IMG/VR virus record: IMGVR_UViG_3300036760_000876
Location: 1 to 47,017 of that record
Strand: one strand, 5' to 3'
DNA: 47,017 bases
DNA from: a virus
A program made the position numbers and the translations under genes. Positions 26,264 to 34,283 of the stretch are shown piece by piece; position 1 is the stretch's first letter; each line of letters opens with the position of its first letter. Under the pieces are notes generated by a model. The model ran no database searches. It was not told where the DNA came from and saw only the letters and a program-made list of their open reading frames with translations.

Positions 26264-26447
26264 GCTTCTCCCTTTCTTGTTTTATGATGTTCTTATTAAG
26301 TGAATTTCTATCCCTATATACTCCCTTTCCATGCTGACGCAAAATTCCTTCCACTTTATCAAAGGGATCTGTTTGAGCATTTAAAATTGAATAGATTAAT
26401 TGAATAAAAATTCCTATTAAAATTGTAGCAATTATTCTTTTTCTCAT
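26214..26447 (-). CDS. Small exported protein of unknown function
   Basis: ATG 26447 (GAAGAG upstream) gives 77 residues; a GTG at 26507 directly after the repressor stop would add 20. It begins MRKRIIATILIGIFIQLIYS, a signal peptide or membrane anchor, followed by LNAQTDPFDKVEGILRQHGKG. Its 3' end overlaps the start of the S24-domain gene by 50 bases in another frame, which suggests a past deletion joined the two. Confidence 0.4.
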   Translation of the reverse strand: MRKRIIATILIGIFIQLIYSILNAQTDPFDKVEGILRQHGKGVYRDRNSLNKNIIKQEREKHGAIYKDRRCDLHRPE

Positions 26448-26507
26448 ATCATTCTCTTCGCTCCCAATAATCAACGGGTCCTTATCTTCCCATAACTCCG
26501 TTTTCAC

Positions 26508-27266
26508 TTAAAGTTTTTTACTACACCAAATGACACGGCCAATGACCGGATTTTCTATGTCATTGATATCAATAATTATAGGTTCATAATCCTTATTTTG
26601 TGAGATCAAAAAAAGATATCTGCCTTTCTGTTGAACCTTTTTTACGGTGCTGGCTTCATCAATTCGAACAGCGTAAATTGCGTCGGATACAATTTCAATT
26701 CTGTCATCTCTATCAATTATCACAACATCTCCTGGGCCCATGATCGGCTTCATACTATCGCCATCTGTTTCATCTATCCTAATGGAGATGAGATTCCTTT
26801 TCTTGCCAGTCACCTTTTGGTGAACAACGGCCCAATCCTCAACATATTCATCAACAATGATGCCAGAACCGATGGTTGCGGCAATCTTTCCAGAGACCAG
26901 AGGAACAGTTACAAAATCCTCATGATTGAGGCCGGGACCGGTAAGTTTAACAAGGTCGGCAAGCGTAAGTTTTGGAACGGGCGGTTTTTTAATATCGAAA
27001 AGAATGTAATCACATGACAAACCATACCGTTCATGGAGTTTGATCAATAGATTTATGGGAATCGATCTTCTGAAGTTTAAAATTTCCGATAGATTACTCT
27101 TTTGAATACCTGTTGTCTTGACGATATCTTCATTCGTTAGAGGTTTCTCTGCTTTGAATTGTTTAAGTCTTTCAATGGCTTGTTTCATTGGGTGAGGAAG
27201 AGACTTCTGACTTTTACCCTTATTATTCTTTGCTCCATTATTATTTTCTTTAAATACCTCAATCAT
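26508..27266 (-). CDS. CI/LexA-type phage repressor (HTH plus S24 peptidase)
   Basis: A 252-residue protein with GTAAGG about 8 bases before its ATG. An HTH lies at about 43-78 (TNEDIVKTTGIQKSNLSEIL), then a linker, then the S24 domain with nucleophile Ser171 (GDSMKP) and a Lys near 209-210 (STVKKVQQKG) as the dyad. Such repressors keep the lytic promoter off and are inactivated by RecA-assisted self-cleavage; the exact cleavage bond is not obvious here. The gene heads the leftward lysogeny operon and faces the operator/promoter at 27288-27338. Confidence 0.9.
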   Translation of the reverse strand: MIEVFKENNNGAKNNKGKSQKSLPHPMKQAIERLKQFKAEKPLTNEDIVKTTGIQKSNLSEILNFRRSIPINLLIKLHERYGLSCDYILFDIKKPPVPKLTLADLVKLTGPGLNHEDFVTVPLVSGKIAATIGSGIIVDEYVEDWAVVHQKVTGKKRNLISIRIDETDGDSMKPIMGPGDVVIIDRDDRIEIVSDAIYAVRIDEASTVKKVQQKGRYLFLISQNKDYEPIIIDINDIENPVIGRVIWCSKKL

Positions 27267-27287
27267 TTAGATACCTTACAAAGTATT

Positions 27288-27338
27288 TATCAAAATGATA
27301 AAAAAATACTTGACAAGTTGTTCTCAAAATGATATATA
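27288..27338 (+). promoter_or_regulatory. Early rightward promoter with two repressor operators
   Basis: TTGACA (27310-27315), 17 bases, TATATA (27333-27338) is a strong sigma70 promoter. TATCAAAATGATA (27288-27300), an inverted repeat, and TCTCAAAATGATA (27322-27334) are near-identical 13-bp sites 34 bases apart; the second covers the -10 start. This matches repressor control of a P-R type promoter. The first site also lies in the repressor's own upstream region, which suggests autoregulation. Confidence 0.75.
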
Positions 27339-27404
27339 CCTAAATCATGGCAATCCAAGATTCAAAAATTAACCGCTTACCAGCCCAAAAAGAGGTGAAA
27401 ACCC

Positions 27405-27590
27405 ATGTTTCAAATTTATCCCAAACTTCTAAACCAGGCTTTGATGGAAAAGGCAAATCAGATCTTCGATAAAATTTCTCCATCTCTTTCAGGCCTCCCT
27501 GTTCGGGACGTAACGGCAATCATGATGCATCTAACAGAGAAAGCGGCCAATATGTGTGTCTTCACTTCAGATGCTTCAAAAGACGGTTGA
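27405..27590 (+). CDS. Small early protein of unknown function
   Basis: A 61-residue protein with AGAGGTG before ATG 27405, the first well-supported gene right of the early promoter. It is helical (LLNQALMEKANQIFDKI; VRDVTAIMMHLTEKAANM). It has no HTH, so it is not an obvious Cro. Its last 29 bases overlap the convergent gene at 27562-27738. Confidence 0.5.
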   Translation: MFQIYPKLLNQALMEKANQIFDKISPSLSGLPVRDVTAIMMHLTEKAANMCVFTSDASKDG

Positions 27591-27738
27591 AGATTCTCTC
27601 TATATCCTCGGTTTCAATGCCTTCGTCCATGGAGGCATTTGGAGCCCTCAGCTTTTGGAGTTTGGTAATGGCGTCTTTTATGGCAACCGCTAACGTAAGA
27701 TTTGAGGCGACAATGGCTTTTGTATCGTTAGATAGCAT
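27562..27738 (-). CDS. Small leftward protein of unknown function
   Basis: AAAGGAGG lies 5 bases before ATG 27738, one of the best ribosome-binding sites in the window. The product is 58 residues (MLSNDTKAIVASNLTLAVA..., ending ERIFNRLLKHLK), helical, no known family. It is opposite to the early operon and converges on the 61-residue gene, so it may belong to a lysogeny or antisense control unit. The 192 bases upstream (27739-27930) are GC-rich and carry no supported gene. Confidence 0.55.
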   Translation of the reverse strand: MLSNDTKAIVASNLTLAVAIKDAITKLQKLRAPNASMDEGIETEDIERIFNRLLKHLK

Positions 27739-27930
27739 AAAAACCTCCTTTTTAGATTCGGCAGCGGACGGGACATTGGCGCCTCGGATTGCACAAATCC
27801 GGGGGCCAGCACAAGATGCCCCATCCGCCACCACAATCCAAGACGGGACGGAATCAAGGAGGCCAGGGGCTTATGGAACGACAGTCCCCGGATTGTTGAA
27901 CCGCCCCGTCGCTTTCTCAAAGGATAATTT

Positions 27931-28218
27931 ATGACACCTAAAGAAATCATCATCACCCTTAAGCTCTTTGACGTGACTCAAACCTCTATAGCCGATAGAC
28001 TCCATATCACAACCCCGGCTGTGAATAGCGTCATAAAACGGAAGCGTAACACTCCCCGCATCAGGCTTGCCATTGCCGAAGCGATAGGCCGCCAGGTCGA
28101 TCAGGTCTTCCCCCCAACCGAAGACAAAAAAGACGGAGATAAACAGATAAACCATATCAGAAACCCTCAGTCAATTCAAGAAAATTCTAAAGCTGAGGAT
28201 ACTGGGGTTACGGGTTAA
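27931..28218 (+). CDS. HTH transcriptional regulator (Nlp/Cro-like)
   Basis: AAAGGA lies 6 bases before ATG 27931. The 95-residue protein has an HTH at about 15-45 (VTQTSIADRLHITTPAVNSVIKRK) followed by RIRLAIAEAIGRQVDQVFPP. That ending is a typical C-terminus of Nlp/Ner-like or Cro-like regulators, with the pattern AIARALGxxVxxIWP. The Gln/Lys-rich tail is probably disordered. As an early regulator downstream of the repressor-controlled promoter it may be the Cro-like switch partner. Confidence 0.65.
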   Translation: MTPKEIIITLKLFDVTQTSIADRLHITTPAVNSVIKRKRNTPRIRLAIAEAIGRQVDQVFPPTEDKKDGDKQINHIRNPQSIQENSKAEDTGVTG

Positions 28219-28245
28219 ATACAATGAAATCTTTTTGGCATGGAT

Positions 28246-28290
28246 TTTAAGTCAATTTAACCCAATTGTACCTAATTTAAGGCGAGGCCA
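28246..28290 (+). repeat. 5-base-periodic tract, NNNAA type
   Basis: From 28246 the sequence reads as pentamers tttaa, gtcaa, tttaa, cccaa, ttgta, cctaa, tttaa, then ggcga, ggcca: six of the first seven end in AA. It lies between the HTH gene and the CII-like gene. It resembles the clearer tracts at 28896, 41341, 41661 and 42321. Confidence 0.5.
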
Positions 28291-28680
28291 ATGATTAAGG
28301 TAGCCACATCCGAGAAAGTTCTTCCCCTCTTTGAATATGCCAAAAAATTCGAGGACTTCGACACTTATGAAGATTTCGATTCCTACTTCATCCAATGCAT
28401 TCACACCTGCGGGATTAAAAAATCTGACATAGCGAAGGCAATGAATCTTTCAGAATCCGGGCTCTCTCTCAGAATGAATATGGTGGGTCTTGAGGGACCC
28501 CGGTTCAATACCAACCATATTCAGGCTTATATCGATTTCACTGGGGATTCCCGCCCATGGCAATATCTCAAATGGCGACAGGAGAGAACGGTGATTTCTC
28601 GGGAGGTAACTGTCCGACAGATGATAGGGCATCTGACCTCAGAGATTAAAAGACTGAGCAGTCTATTGGAGGAGAAATAA
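28291..28680 (+). CDS. CII-like phage regulator
   Basis: A 129-residue protein with an HTH at about 42-62 (GIKKSDIAKAMNLSESGLSLRMN) and FTGDSRPWQYLKWRQERTVISRE, resembling phage CII/regulatory proteins that assess cell state through a conserved recognition helix. The C-terminal helix (MIGHLTSEIKRLSSLLEEK) could multimerise. Its position after the Cro-like gene and before an excisionase-like gene fits a lysis-lysogeny control block. Family assignment is by pattern only. Confidence 0.5.
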   Translation: MIKVATSEKVLPLFEYAKKFEDFDTYEDFDSYFIQCIHTCGIKKSDIAKAMNLSESGLSLRMNMVGLEGPRFNTNHIQAYIDFTGDSRPWQYLKWRQERTVISREVTVRQMIGHLTSEIKRLSSLLEEK

Positions 28681-28696
28681 CAAGGAGGTAATTGAA

Positions 28697-28885
28697 ATGG
28701 CAGACAACATTTTGACCCGTGACGAGGTAGCGAAGAAACTCAAGGTATCCCAATCGTGGGTCTACAAGAAAGTAGCCGCCCGGATCATTCCTCATTTCAA
28801 CCTTGGTGGAACCCTCCGATTTTCTGAGAAGGAAATTGATAACTGGTTACAACTTCATCGTAGCCCTGGTCGCCAAAAAGTTTGA
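28697..28885 (+). CDS. Excisionase-type MerR-like DNA-binding protein
   Basis: CAAGGAGG lies 8 bases before ATG 28697. The 62-residue protein fits the helix-turn-helix 17 (excisionase) family: LTRDEVAKKLKVSQSWVYKKV, then GGTLRFSEKEIDNWL. Such proteins act as excisionases or as small transcription regulators. The integrase gene is 4 kb away in the opposite direction, so an excision role is possible but not shown. Confidence 0.7.
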   Translation: MADNILTRDEVAKKLKVSQSWVYKKVAARIIPHFNLGGTLRFSEKEIDNWLQLHRSPGRQKV

Positions 28886-28895
28886 AATATCGTGA

Positions 28896-28970
28896 GGCGA
28901 GGTTGGGCCTGGTAAGGTTCGATCAGGTCAGGCGTGGTGGGATGGGGCAAGGTCAGGTAAGGTACGGCAA
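28896..28970 (+). repeat. 5-base-periodic G-rich tract, GGYNN x 15
   Basis: Fifteen consecutive pentamers: position 1 is G in all, position 2 G in 13, position 3 a pyrimidine in all (ggcga, ggttg, ggcct, ggtaa and so on). It fills the gap between the excisionase-like gene and the 143-residue gene and ends just before an AAAGGAGG site. It does not encode an ORF. Confidence 0.85.
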
Positions 28971-28994
28971 ATTTAATTAAAGGAGGTAAAGAAG

Positions 28995-29426
28995 ATGAGC
29001 AAAAAGATTTTTAAGGCAGCGTCATTAAGCGATGAAAGGGCACAGAAATATGGGGAGTTCCTTTGGAAACTTAAGGAAGATAACGGAGAGGTCTTGAAGC
29101 CTTCCTTTGTTGTGAAAAAGGCGAAACCGAAATCTTCTCCCATCCATGACTTCTTTGAATGGGATGATAAGGTTGCCAGCCTAAAGTATAGGGAATGGCA
29201 AGCCAGGTATTTGTTAGGAGAAATTGAGGTCGTGGAGATCATTGATGACAAGGAGGAAAAGATCAGAGCGTTCCACAATCTTACCATCACAGATGCAGCC
29301 AATGTGGGTCTTCTAGTCTTCGAAGCGCTGGCAAAGGAAGATTGCCCGCTATGTGCGATGAAATCCAGATTGCAGAGGATGGTGGGAAAAATCGAATCCG
29401 AGTATGGGGCTGAGGCGAATAATTAA
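28995..29426 (+). CDS. Conserved phage protein of unknown function
   Basis: A 143-residue protein with AAAGGAGG before ATG 28995. The motif SPIHDFFEWDDKVASLKYREWQAR (residues 48-71 in part) is one I associate with early-region proteins of many phages, of unknown function. The C-terminal third has CPLCAMKSRLQRM with a CxxC that could bind metal. Confidence 0.55.
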   Translation: MSKKIFKAASLSDERAQKYGEFLWKLKEDNGEVLKPSFVVKKAKPKSSPIHDFFEWDDKVASLKYREWQARYLLGEIEVVEIIDDKEEKIRAFHNLTITDAANVGLLVFEALAKEDCPLCAMKSRLQRMVGKIESEYGAEANN

Positions 29427-29450
29427 ACCTTGGGGAGAAAGGAGAATCCT

Positions 29451-30005
29451 ATGAGATTTAAAAAGATCAAATATGACAAGGGCAAGATTCGTTTGGAATA
29501 TGAAGTCAAGAATAAAAATGGTGGTTGGGATGAATTTTCTCTCGCCTGTGCTGATGAACCCAAACCTGAATTTCAAGAAACTCTCCAGGCCCTAAAAGAA
29601 GATGTTATCGAAATGTGTGAACTGCCCGAAGACTATTTGAGTAGAATCCGGGTGACTGGAGTTTCTTTCAGTTATGGCGGGGATGATGAAATTATGGGTG
29701 CAACTGTTATTTCCCAAATGATCCTTCATCATTCCAATGTGGCCCTCAATCTTAATACTCCTCATAAGCCGTCGGCGCCATATTCAGAATCAGGCGATGA
29801 AACCCAACTGCTAAGCGATAACTGCATTGATCATCTCGGATGCCTGGAGAGAGAGGCCAAAGAGTATATCCAGGGCATCAGGGTTCAGGGGAATCTCTTT
29901 AATCTGAAGGCCGGAGAAAGCGTCACGATCTCTTCTCCAGGGCATAAGCCGGCTCCTATTGGTAGTAAGAAGAGAAATCGCAAGAAGATGGAGGCCCGGG
30001 TATGA
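29451..30005 (+). CDS. Phage protein of unknown function
   Basis: ATG 29451 has AAAGGAGA about 7 bases upstream; an in-frame start at 29430 has none. The 184-residue product has strands in the first third (KIRLEYEVKNKNGG) and SFSYGGDDEIMGATVISQM, then an acidic middle and a Lys/Arg-rich C-terminus (SKKRNRKKMEARV). No family is recognised. The SSB-like gene follows. It overlaps the 24-residue membrane peptide gene by ATGA. Confidence 0.5.
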   Translation: MRFKKIKYDKGKIRLEYEVKNKNGGWDEFSLACADEPKPEFQETLQALKEDVIEMCELPEDYLSRIRVTGVSFSYGGDDEIMGATVISQMILHHSNVALNLNTPHKPSAPYSESGDETQLLSDNCIDHLGCLEREAKEYIQGIRVQGNLFNLKAGESVTISSPGHKPAPIGSKKRNRKKMEARV

Positions 30006-30076
30006 GAAATATATTCTGGTTTACAGTCGGAGTTTTTATTGCCGTGATCCTTGGTGTTCTCATATCGAGGATTTGA
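30002..30076 (+). CDS. 24-residue single-span membrane peptide
   Basis: ATG 30002 overlaps the previous stop (ATGA). The product MRNIFWFTVGVFIAVILGVL plus ISRI is almost entirely a transmembrane helix with a positively charged N-terminus. Its short length makes chance possible, but the coupled start and hydrophobic content support a real small membrane protein. Confidence 0.45.
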   Translation: MRNIFWFTVGVFIAVILGVLISRI

Positions 30077-30125
30077 ACTACACCCATTGACGCCCCACCC
30101 CGGGGCAAAGAGAAAGGAGAGAGAG

Positions 30126-30722
30126 ATGGCACTAACAGCAAAAGACAAAGGCGGCGGAGATTTTACACCAATCCCAGAGGATCTTCACTTGGCGGTCTGT
30201 TACGGGATTTGGGATCTTGGGACACAATTTTCAGAACGGTGGGAAAAATCCGTTCACAAGGTTGTAATAGTCTGGGAGATTCCCGGATGCCGGGGAGAGT
30301 TCGAGAGAGACGGTCTGAAGGTTAACCTTCCGCGGGCAATCAGCAAACGGTACAGAATCAGTCTGCATAAAAAAGCAGATCTCAGAAAGGACTTGGAAAG
30401 CTGGCGAGGAAAGAAATTTACCGACGAAGAATTGAAAGGATTTGACCTCAAACGTCTTCTTGGTGCGCCCTGTCAAATACAGGTGTTGCACAATAAAGTT
30501 GACGACAAGTTGTTTGCCAACATCGCAGCCATTACAAAAGCCCCAGCCGGAACCAAACTCACACCTGAGAATCCCTTGAAGTTTTTCTCATTCGAAGATG
30601 GACCAGAAGTGCCAGAGGGAACCCCACAGTGGATCATGGATCTTATTCGGCATGCCGAGGAGTATAAGGGCGGCGGGGTTCATGAAGAGCACGATTCACC
30701 GGATTCCGATATTCCATTTTAA
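30126..30722 (+). CDS. Phage single-stranded DNA-binding-like protein
   Basis: ATG 30126 follows AAAGGAGAGAG. The 199-residue product contains HLAVCYGIWDLGTQ, KVVIVWEIPG, ISLHKKADLRKDLESWRGK and FDLKRLLGAPCQIQV, a pattern found in phage proteins next to recombination genes and thought to bind ssDNA. It ends in SPDSDIPF, an acidic tip matching the SSB C-terminal tail (DDDIPF) that docks many DNA repair proteins. It sits directly upstream of sbcD/sbcC-like genes. Confidence 0.65.
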   Translation: MALTAKDKGGGDFTPIPEDLHLAVCYGIWDLGTQFSERWEKSVHKVVIVWEIPGCRGEFERDGLKVNLPRAISKRYRISLHKKADLRKDLESWRGKKFTDEELKGFDLKRLLGAPCQIQVLHNKVDDKLFANIAAITKAPAGTKLTPENPLKFFSFEDGPEVPEGTPQWIMDLIRHAEEYKGGGVHEEHDSPDSDIPF

Positions 30723-30741
30723 AGAGAATGGAGGTGTAGTT

Positions 30742-31893
30742 ATGCAGGTGATTCATTTTGCTGATGCCCATCTGACCCAACGCGGAAATCTTGCAGGGAG
30801 ATTTGTCTTGGAGAATGGAATCAATATTACTTTACTGGATAAAATTAAAGCTCTCGAAAAAATCTGCGAATATGTAGAAACTGAAAATGTTGATCTGACA
30901 GTAATCGCTGGGGATCTCTTCGACAATGCTAATCCAGAGAATATTGCTATCCATGCCGCTGTGCAGATGATTGAAAGGCTGGCAGAAGTAGCCCCAGTTG
31001 TATTGATTCGAGGGAATCATGACGGAAAGACTTCAACTTCTTCAGCTCTTGCCCCATTTGGAATGCTGGCGAGACGTAACGGAATTTATGTTTTTGAACA
31101 GCCTGAAGTATTCTCCATAATTATCAAAGACACTAAGGTTCAGGTTTTCGCCCTTCCGTATCCAAGATGGTCTGATTTTACACAAGACTCACAGCTTAAA
31201 TCAATGTCCCCCGAGGAAATCTCGATTTACATTTCCAGCAAGATGGAAAAGACCATTTCTGGTTTCTCGGCCATGATCGAACGAAATGCGGTAAATTTGT
31301 TCGTTGGGCATTTCAGCGTTGATGGGTCCAACTATAGTAAGGAGCAGACGGTTCCACCTTTTGATATCACCATTCGCTGGGAATTTCTTGAGCCGTTCGA
31401 TCTTGTCTGTCTGGGTCATCTACATACACCACAACCCCTATATTCAGGATCAATTTCCCGTAACGGTTTTGGGGAACAGGATCAAAAAGTAGGTTTTAAG
31501 GTTTACGATATTGAGCCAGGAGGCAAGCCCACCGAGCAGTTTATTGAACTGCCAGCCCGTCAATACATCACCTTGTCAGTGGAGGACTTTCTCAATAATT
31601 CATCCTACCTGACACCGGAAATGGTGGTGAGGATCAAGGGGCAGGTCCCGAAATTCAAATATGACGAGGCGGTCCGCAAGATGAAGGCCCTGGATCTGCC
31701 TTTCCTGAAAAACGCCATCGAGGTTGAGAGTGAAACGGCTGACGGCGGCAATGGTGGGGATGTTTCTGAAGAACCCGGAATTGAGGAGGCGGTCAGGATG
31801 TGGGGAAAGGGCCGTGAAGGTGTGGACAAGTTCATAGAACGCCTTGTTGTGGCGGCCAAAGAGATTGAGAGCAAGACCAGTGAAGCGAGGTGA
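30742..31893 (+). CDS. SbcD/Mre11-like nuclease subunit
   Basis: GGAGG lies 7-8 bases before ATG 30742; an upstream in-frame start inside the SSB-like gene is not needed. The 383-residue protein has the metallophosphoesterase motifs in order: FADAHL (6-11), GDLFD, RGNHD, GHFSVDG and GHLHTPQ. Mre11-type subunits are Mn-dependent 3'-5' exo- and endonucleases. A cap-like region follows (about 240-330). With the following SbcC-like gene it forms the phage SbcCD complex, as T4 gp47/gp46, for recombination, host DNA degradation or replication. Confidence 0.85.
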   Translation: MQVIHFADAHLTQRGNLAGRFVLENGINITLLDKIKALEKICEYVETENVDLTVIAGDLFDNANPENIAIHAAVQMIERLAEVAPVVLIRGNHDGKTSTSSALAPFGMLARRNGIYVFEQPEVFSIIIKDTKVQVFALPYPRWSDFTQDSQLKSMSPEEISIYISSKMEKTISGFSAMIERNAVNLFVGHFSVDGSNYSKEQTVPPFDITIRWEFLEPFDLVCLGHLHTPQPLYSGSISRNGFGEQDQKVGFKVYDIEPGGKPTEQFIELPARQYITLSVEDFLNNSSYLTPEMVVRIKGQVPKFKYDEAVRKMKALDLPFLKNAIEVESETADGGNGGDVSEEPGIEEAVRMWGKGREGVDKFIERLVVAAKEIESKTSEAR

Positions 31894-31898
31894 TGACG

Positions 31899-34283
31899 AT
31901 GCGCGATTTAAAAATTCATGCCCAAAATTTTTTATCACATGAGGATACCGAGATTAAACTGGACGGCATTGATGCCGTCATTGTAACGGGAAAAAACGGA
32001 TCAGGAAAATCTACCTTGTTGGTTGATTGTCCATTGGTTGCTCTGTTCGGCAGGGGGAGGGCCGAATCAATAGGAGACTACATCAGGAATGGGAAAGACA
32101 TGATGATCGTAGAGTACGACTTTTCCATCCTGAATGACCAGAGATACCGGGTCACTCGCAAGCATAGCAGAAAGACGGCCAGGGGATCTTCAAGTCTACA
32201 GTTCAAAAGGATCGATGCGACTGGCAACGAGACCATGGACCTAACTGCCGGAAGCATCGATGAGACCCAGGAGATCATCGAAAAAACGATCGGAACCGAT
32301 CTCGATACTCTGATGCATACGAGTATCTACGAGCAGGAAGAGGCGGATTTCTTCTGCAAGGCCCGGCCATCGGAGAGGATGAAGTTGTTTTCTAAGGTTT
32401 GGGACCTTGAAAAATATTCTCGGTATGCACAGGCCGCCAGGGATATATGGCTCGGTAAGAAAGACAAGCCAGGCCTACAGGCGGAGATAGCGGCGATTGA
32501 TGCCAGAATCACTTCTGCGAAGCAGAGAATATCGGAGATCAAGGGGAAGGAAGGGGAACTGGAAAAACTCCGGTCCGATATCGAGAAGGAGATTCAAGGC
32601 GTGTCCTCTCTTGAAAAGAAAAGAGGAGACCTCCAAAAGAAACTCGGAGCATTTGAGAAGATCAATGAGAATCTAAAAAAATCCATAGATGACAAGGCCC
32701 GGGTTGAGCAGGAAATTAAAAATGTATCGGGCCAGCATAGTCAACTACTTTCCAAGATAGAGCGGTTTACGAAGATTTTCAATAACCAGGAGGTGGTCAG
32801 GGCCAAGGTAATTGAGGAGGAGGAGAAAACGAAAGCCTTATCTGACCTGGAAACTGAGTTGAAATCTCTTGATCAAACCATTGAAACGCTTCGCCAGGAA
32901 ATGGAGGTTACCAGGAAGGAATACCAGGGAAGGCTTGATGAGATAGAAATAGAGACTCATGCCATCGATGTCGATTTGTCAGATGCCAGAAAGAAAGAGA
33001 CGACCCTGCAGAAAGCCATGGGTGAGATAGGCCGTAGTGAGGAGCAACTCAAGCATCTATGCCTGGATGCCGACAAACTCAAAGGTATCGCCTGCCATCC
33101 AGATTTCGACCCGAACTTTATTAATGAGACCTGCCGGTTTATCAGGGACGCTATCGAGGCAAAACGGAGAATCCCCGAGTTCAAATTCGAAATCGCCGCT
33201 AAAAGGATGGAGATCGAGTCAAGCATGGCATCCTTGAAGGGACAGATAGGGCTATTTGAAGAGAAGAGGGCCTGGGGCATATCCTTAATCATGGAGATAA
33301 AGAAAAACCTGTCAGGGGCTATTTCTGCGAAAGAGGCAGATGAAAAAACTATGATCTCGGGCCGGAATGGCAAAAAAATCGAGATTGAAGGGATTAAAAC
33401 TGAACTACAGGAGATAAAGCGATATACCAAGCTTCTTCCAGAGATTGATCTTGCTGAAAAGGAATTGCCAAGCCTGAAAAAAGAGGGGGCTGACCTTTCT
33501 AAGAGATGCAATGAACTGGTTGCAACCAGGAACCAGATTGTAAAAGAGATTGGGGAATTAAACGAAAATCTAAGCGCTAAAGGGAAGTTGGACACTGAGT
33601 TGCAATTGGTTGCGATAAATCTGAACCAAGCAATCACAAGAAAGGACGAGCTGACCAAAAAGATAGGTTTCATCGAGGCGGAGCTTGCCCAGGGAGAGAC
33701 TCTTAAGACCCAAATAGAACAGGACGAGAAACAGATTGAACGGCTCGAGAGCGATAAGGCGCTCTATCAGATTCTTGAGGATGCCTTCAAGCAGATTCCC
33801 TATATGCTGGTTGCCCGTGGGATTGACGTAGTTGAGAGAATCGCCAATGAGATTCTTGGGATGATCAGCTCCGTGGGGTTGACAGTCCAAATTAAAACCG
33901 AGAAGGAGACTAAGACCACAAAAACTGTCAAGGATGAAATATATCTCTCCTTCGAAGACAATGAGGGTCACAAGGAATATAAGTTGCTTTCCCAGGGCGA
34001 AAAGGTTAGGGCGGCGGTAGCGCTGAGGCTTGCCATGAGCGAGGCCCAGGCCCATAGAAGAGGCGTCAGGATTGATAAACTCATAGCCGATGACGTGTTT
34101 GGGGCTCTCGACACTGAGGGGATTGAGGACATGAAAATAGCCATGCGGGAGTTGAAGAAAAGATTCAAATTTACGGCAATTCTGAGCCATATTGAATCCG
34201 TTCAGGATATATTTCCGACCCGGTTGATATTTTCAAAGGGACCAGGCGGGTCAAGGATCGAGGTTCAGGAGGATTATGCATAA
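31899..34283 (+). CDS. SbcC/Rad50-like ATPase
   Basis: Of the three possible starts (GTG 31890, ATG 31893, ATG 31899), 31899 has the best distance from GAGG (8 bases). The 794-residue protein has Walker A GKNGSGKST at 31-39, long antiparallel coiled coils (about 190-660), signature LSQGEK at about 697 and LIADDVFGALD at about 728-738. No CxxC zinc hook is visible in the middle; CLDADKLKGIACHPDFD carries spaced Cys instead. The Walker B acid pair is D-D rather than the usual D-E. It partners the SbcD-like nuclease upstream. Confidence 0.85.
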   Translation: MRDLKIHAQNFLSHEDTEIKLDGIDAVIVTGKNGSGKSTLLVDCPLVALFGRGRAESIGDYIRNGKDMMIVEYDFSILNDQRYRVTRKHSRKTARGSSSLQFKRIDATGNETMDLTAGSIDETQEIIEKTIGTDLDTLMHTSIYEQEEADFFCKARPSERMKLFSKVWDLEKYSRYAQAARDIWLGKKDKPGLQAEIAAIDARITSAKQRISEIKGKEGELEKLRSDIEKEIQGVSSLEKKRGDLQKKLGAFEKINENLKKSIDDKARVEQEIKNVSGQHSQLLSKIERFTKIFNNQEVVRAKVIEEEEKTKALSDLETELKSLDQTIETLRQEMEVTRKEYQGRLDEIEIETHAIDVDLSDARKKETTLQKAMGEIGRSEEQLKHLCLDADKLKGIACHPDFDPNFINETCRFIRDAIEAKRRIPEFKFEIAAKRMEIESSMASLKGQIGLFEEKRAWGISLIMEIKKNLSGAISAKEADEKTMISGRNGKKIEIEGIKTELQEIKRYTKLLPEIDLAEKELPSLKKEGADLSKRCNELVATRNQIVKEIGELNENLSAKGKLDTELQLVAINLNQAITRKDELTKKIGFIEAELAQGETLKTQIEQDEKQIERLESDKALYQILEDAFKQIPYMLVARGIDVVERIANEILGMISSVGLTVQIKTEKETKTTKTVKDEIYLSFEDNEGHKEYKLLSQGEKVRAAVALRLAMSEAQAHRRGVRIDKLIADDVFGALDTEGIEDMKIAMRELKKRFKFTAILSHIESVQDIFPTRLIFSKGPGGSRIEVQEDYA

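Noticed and set aside
27554-27934. Rightward 126-codon frame over the leftward 58-residue gene
   Set aside because: It has no ribosome-binding site, while the opposite strand has AAAGGAGG correctly placed before ATG 27738.
32957-33673. Leftward 238-codon frame
   Set aside because: Antisense shadow of the SbcC coiled coil; Ser/Phe/Leu-rich as expected from reversed Glu/Lys codons.
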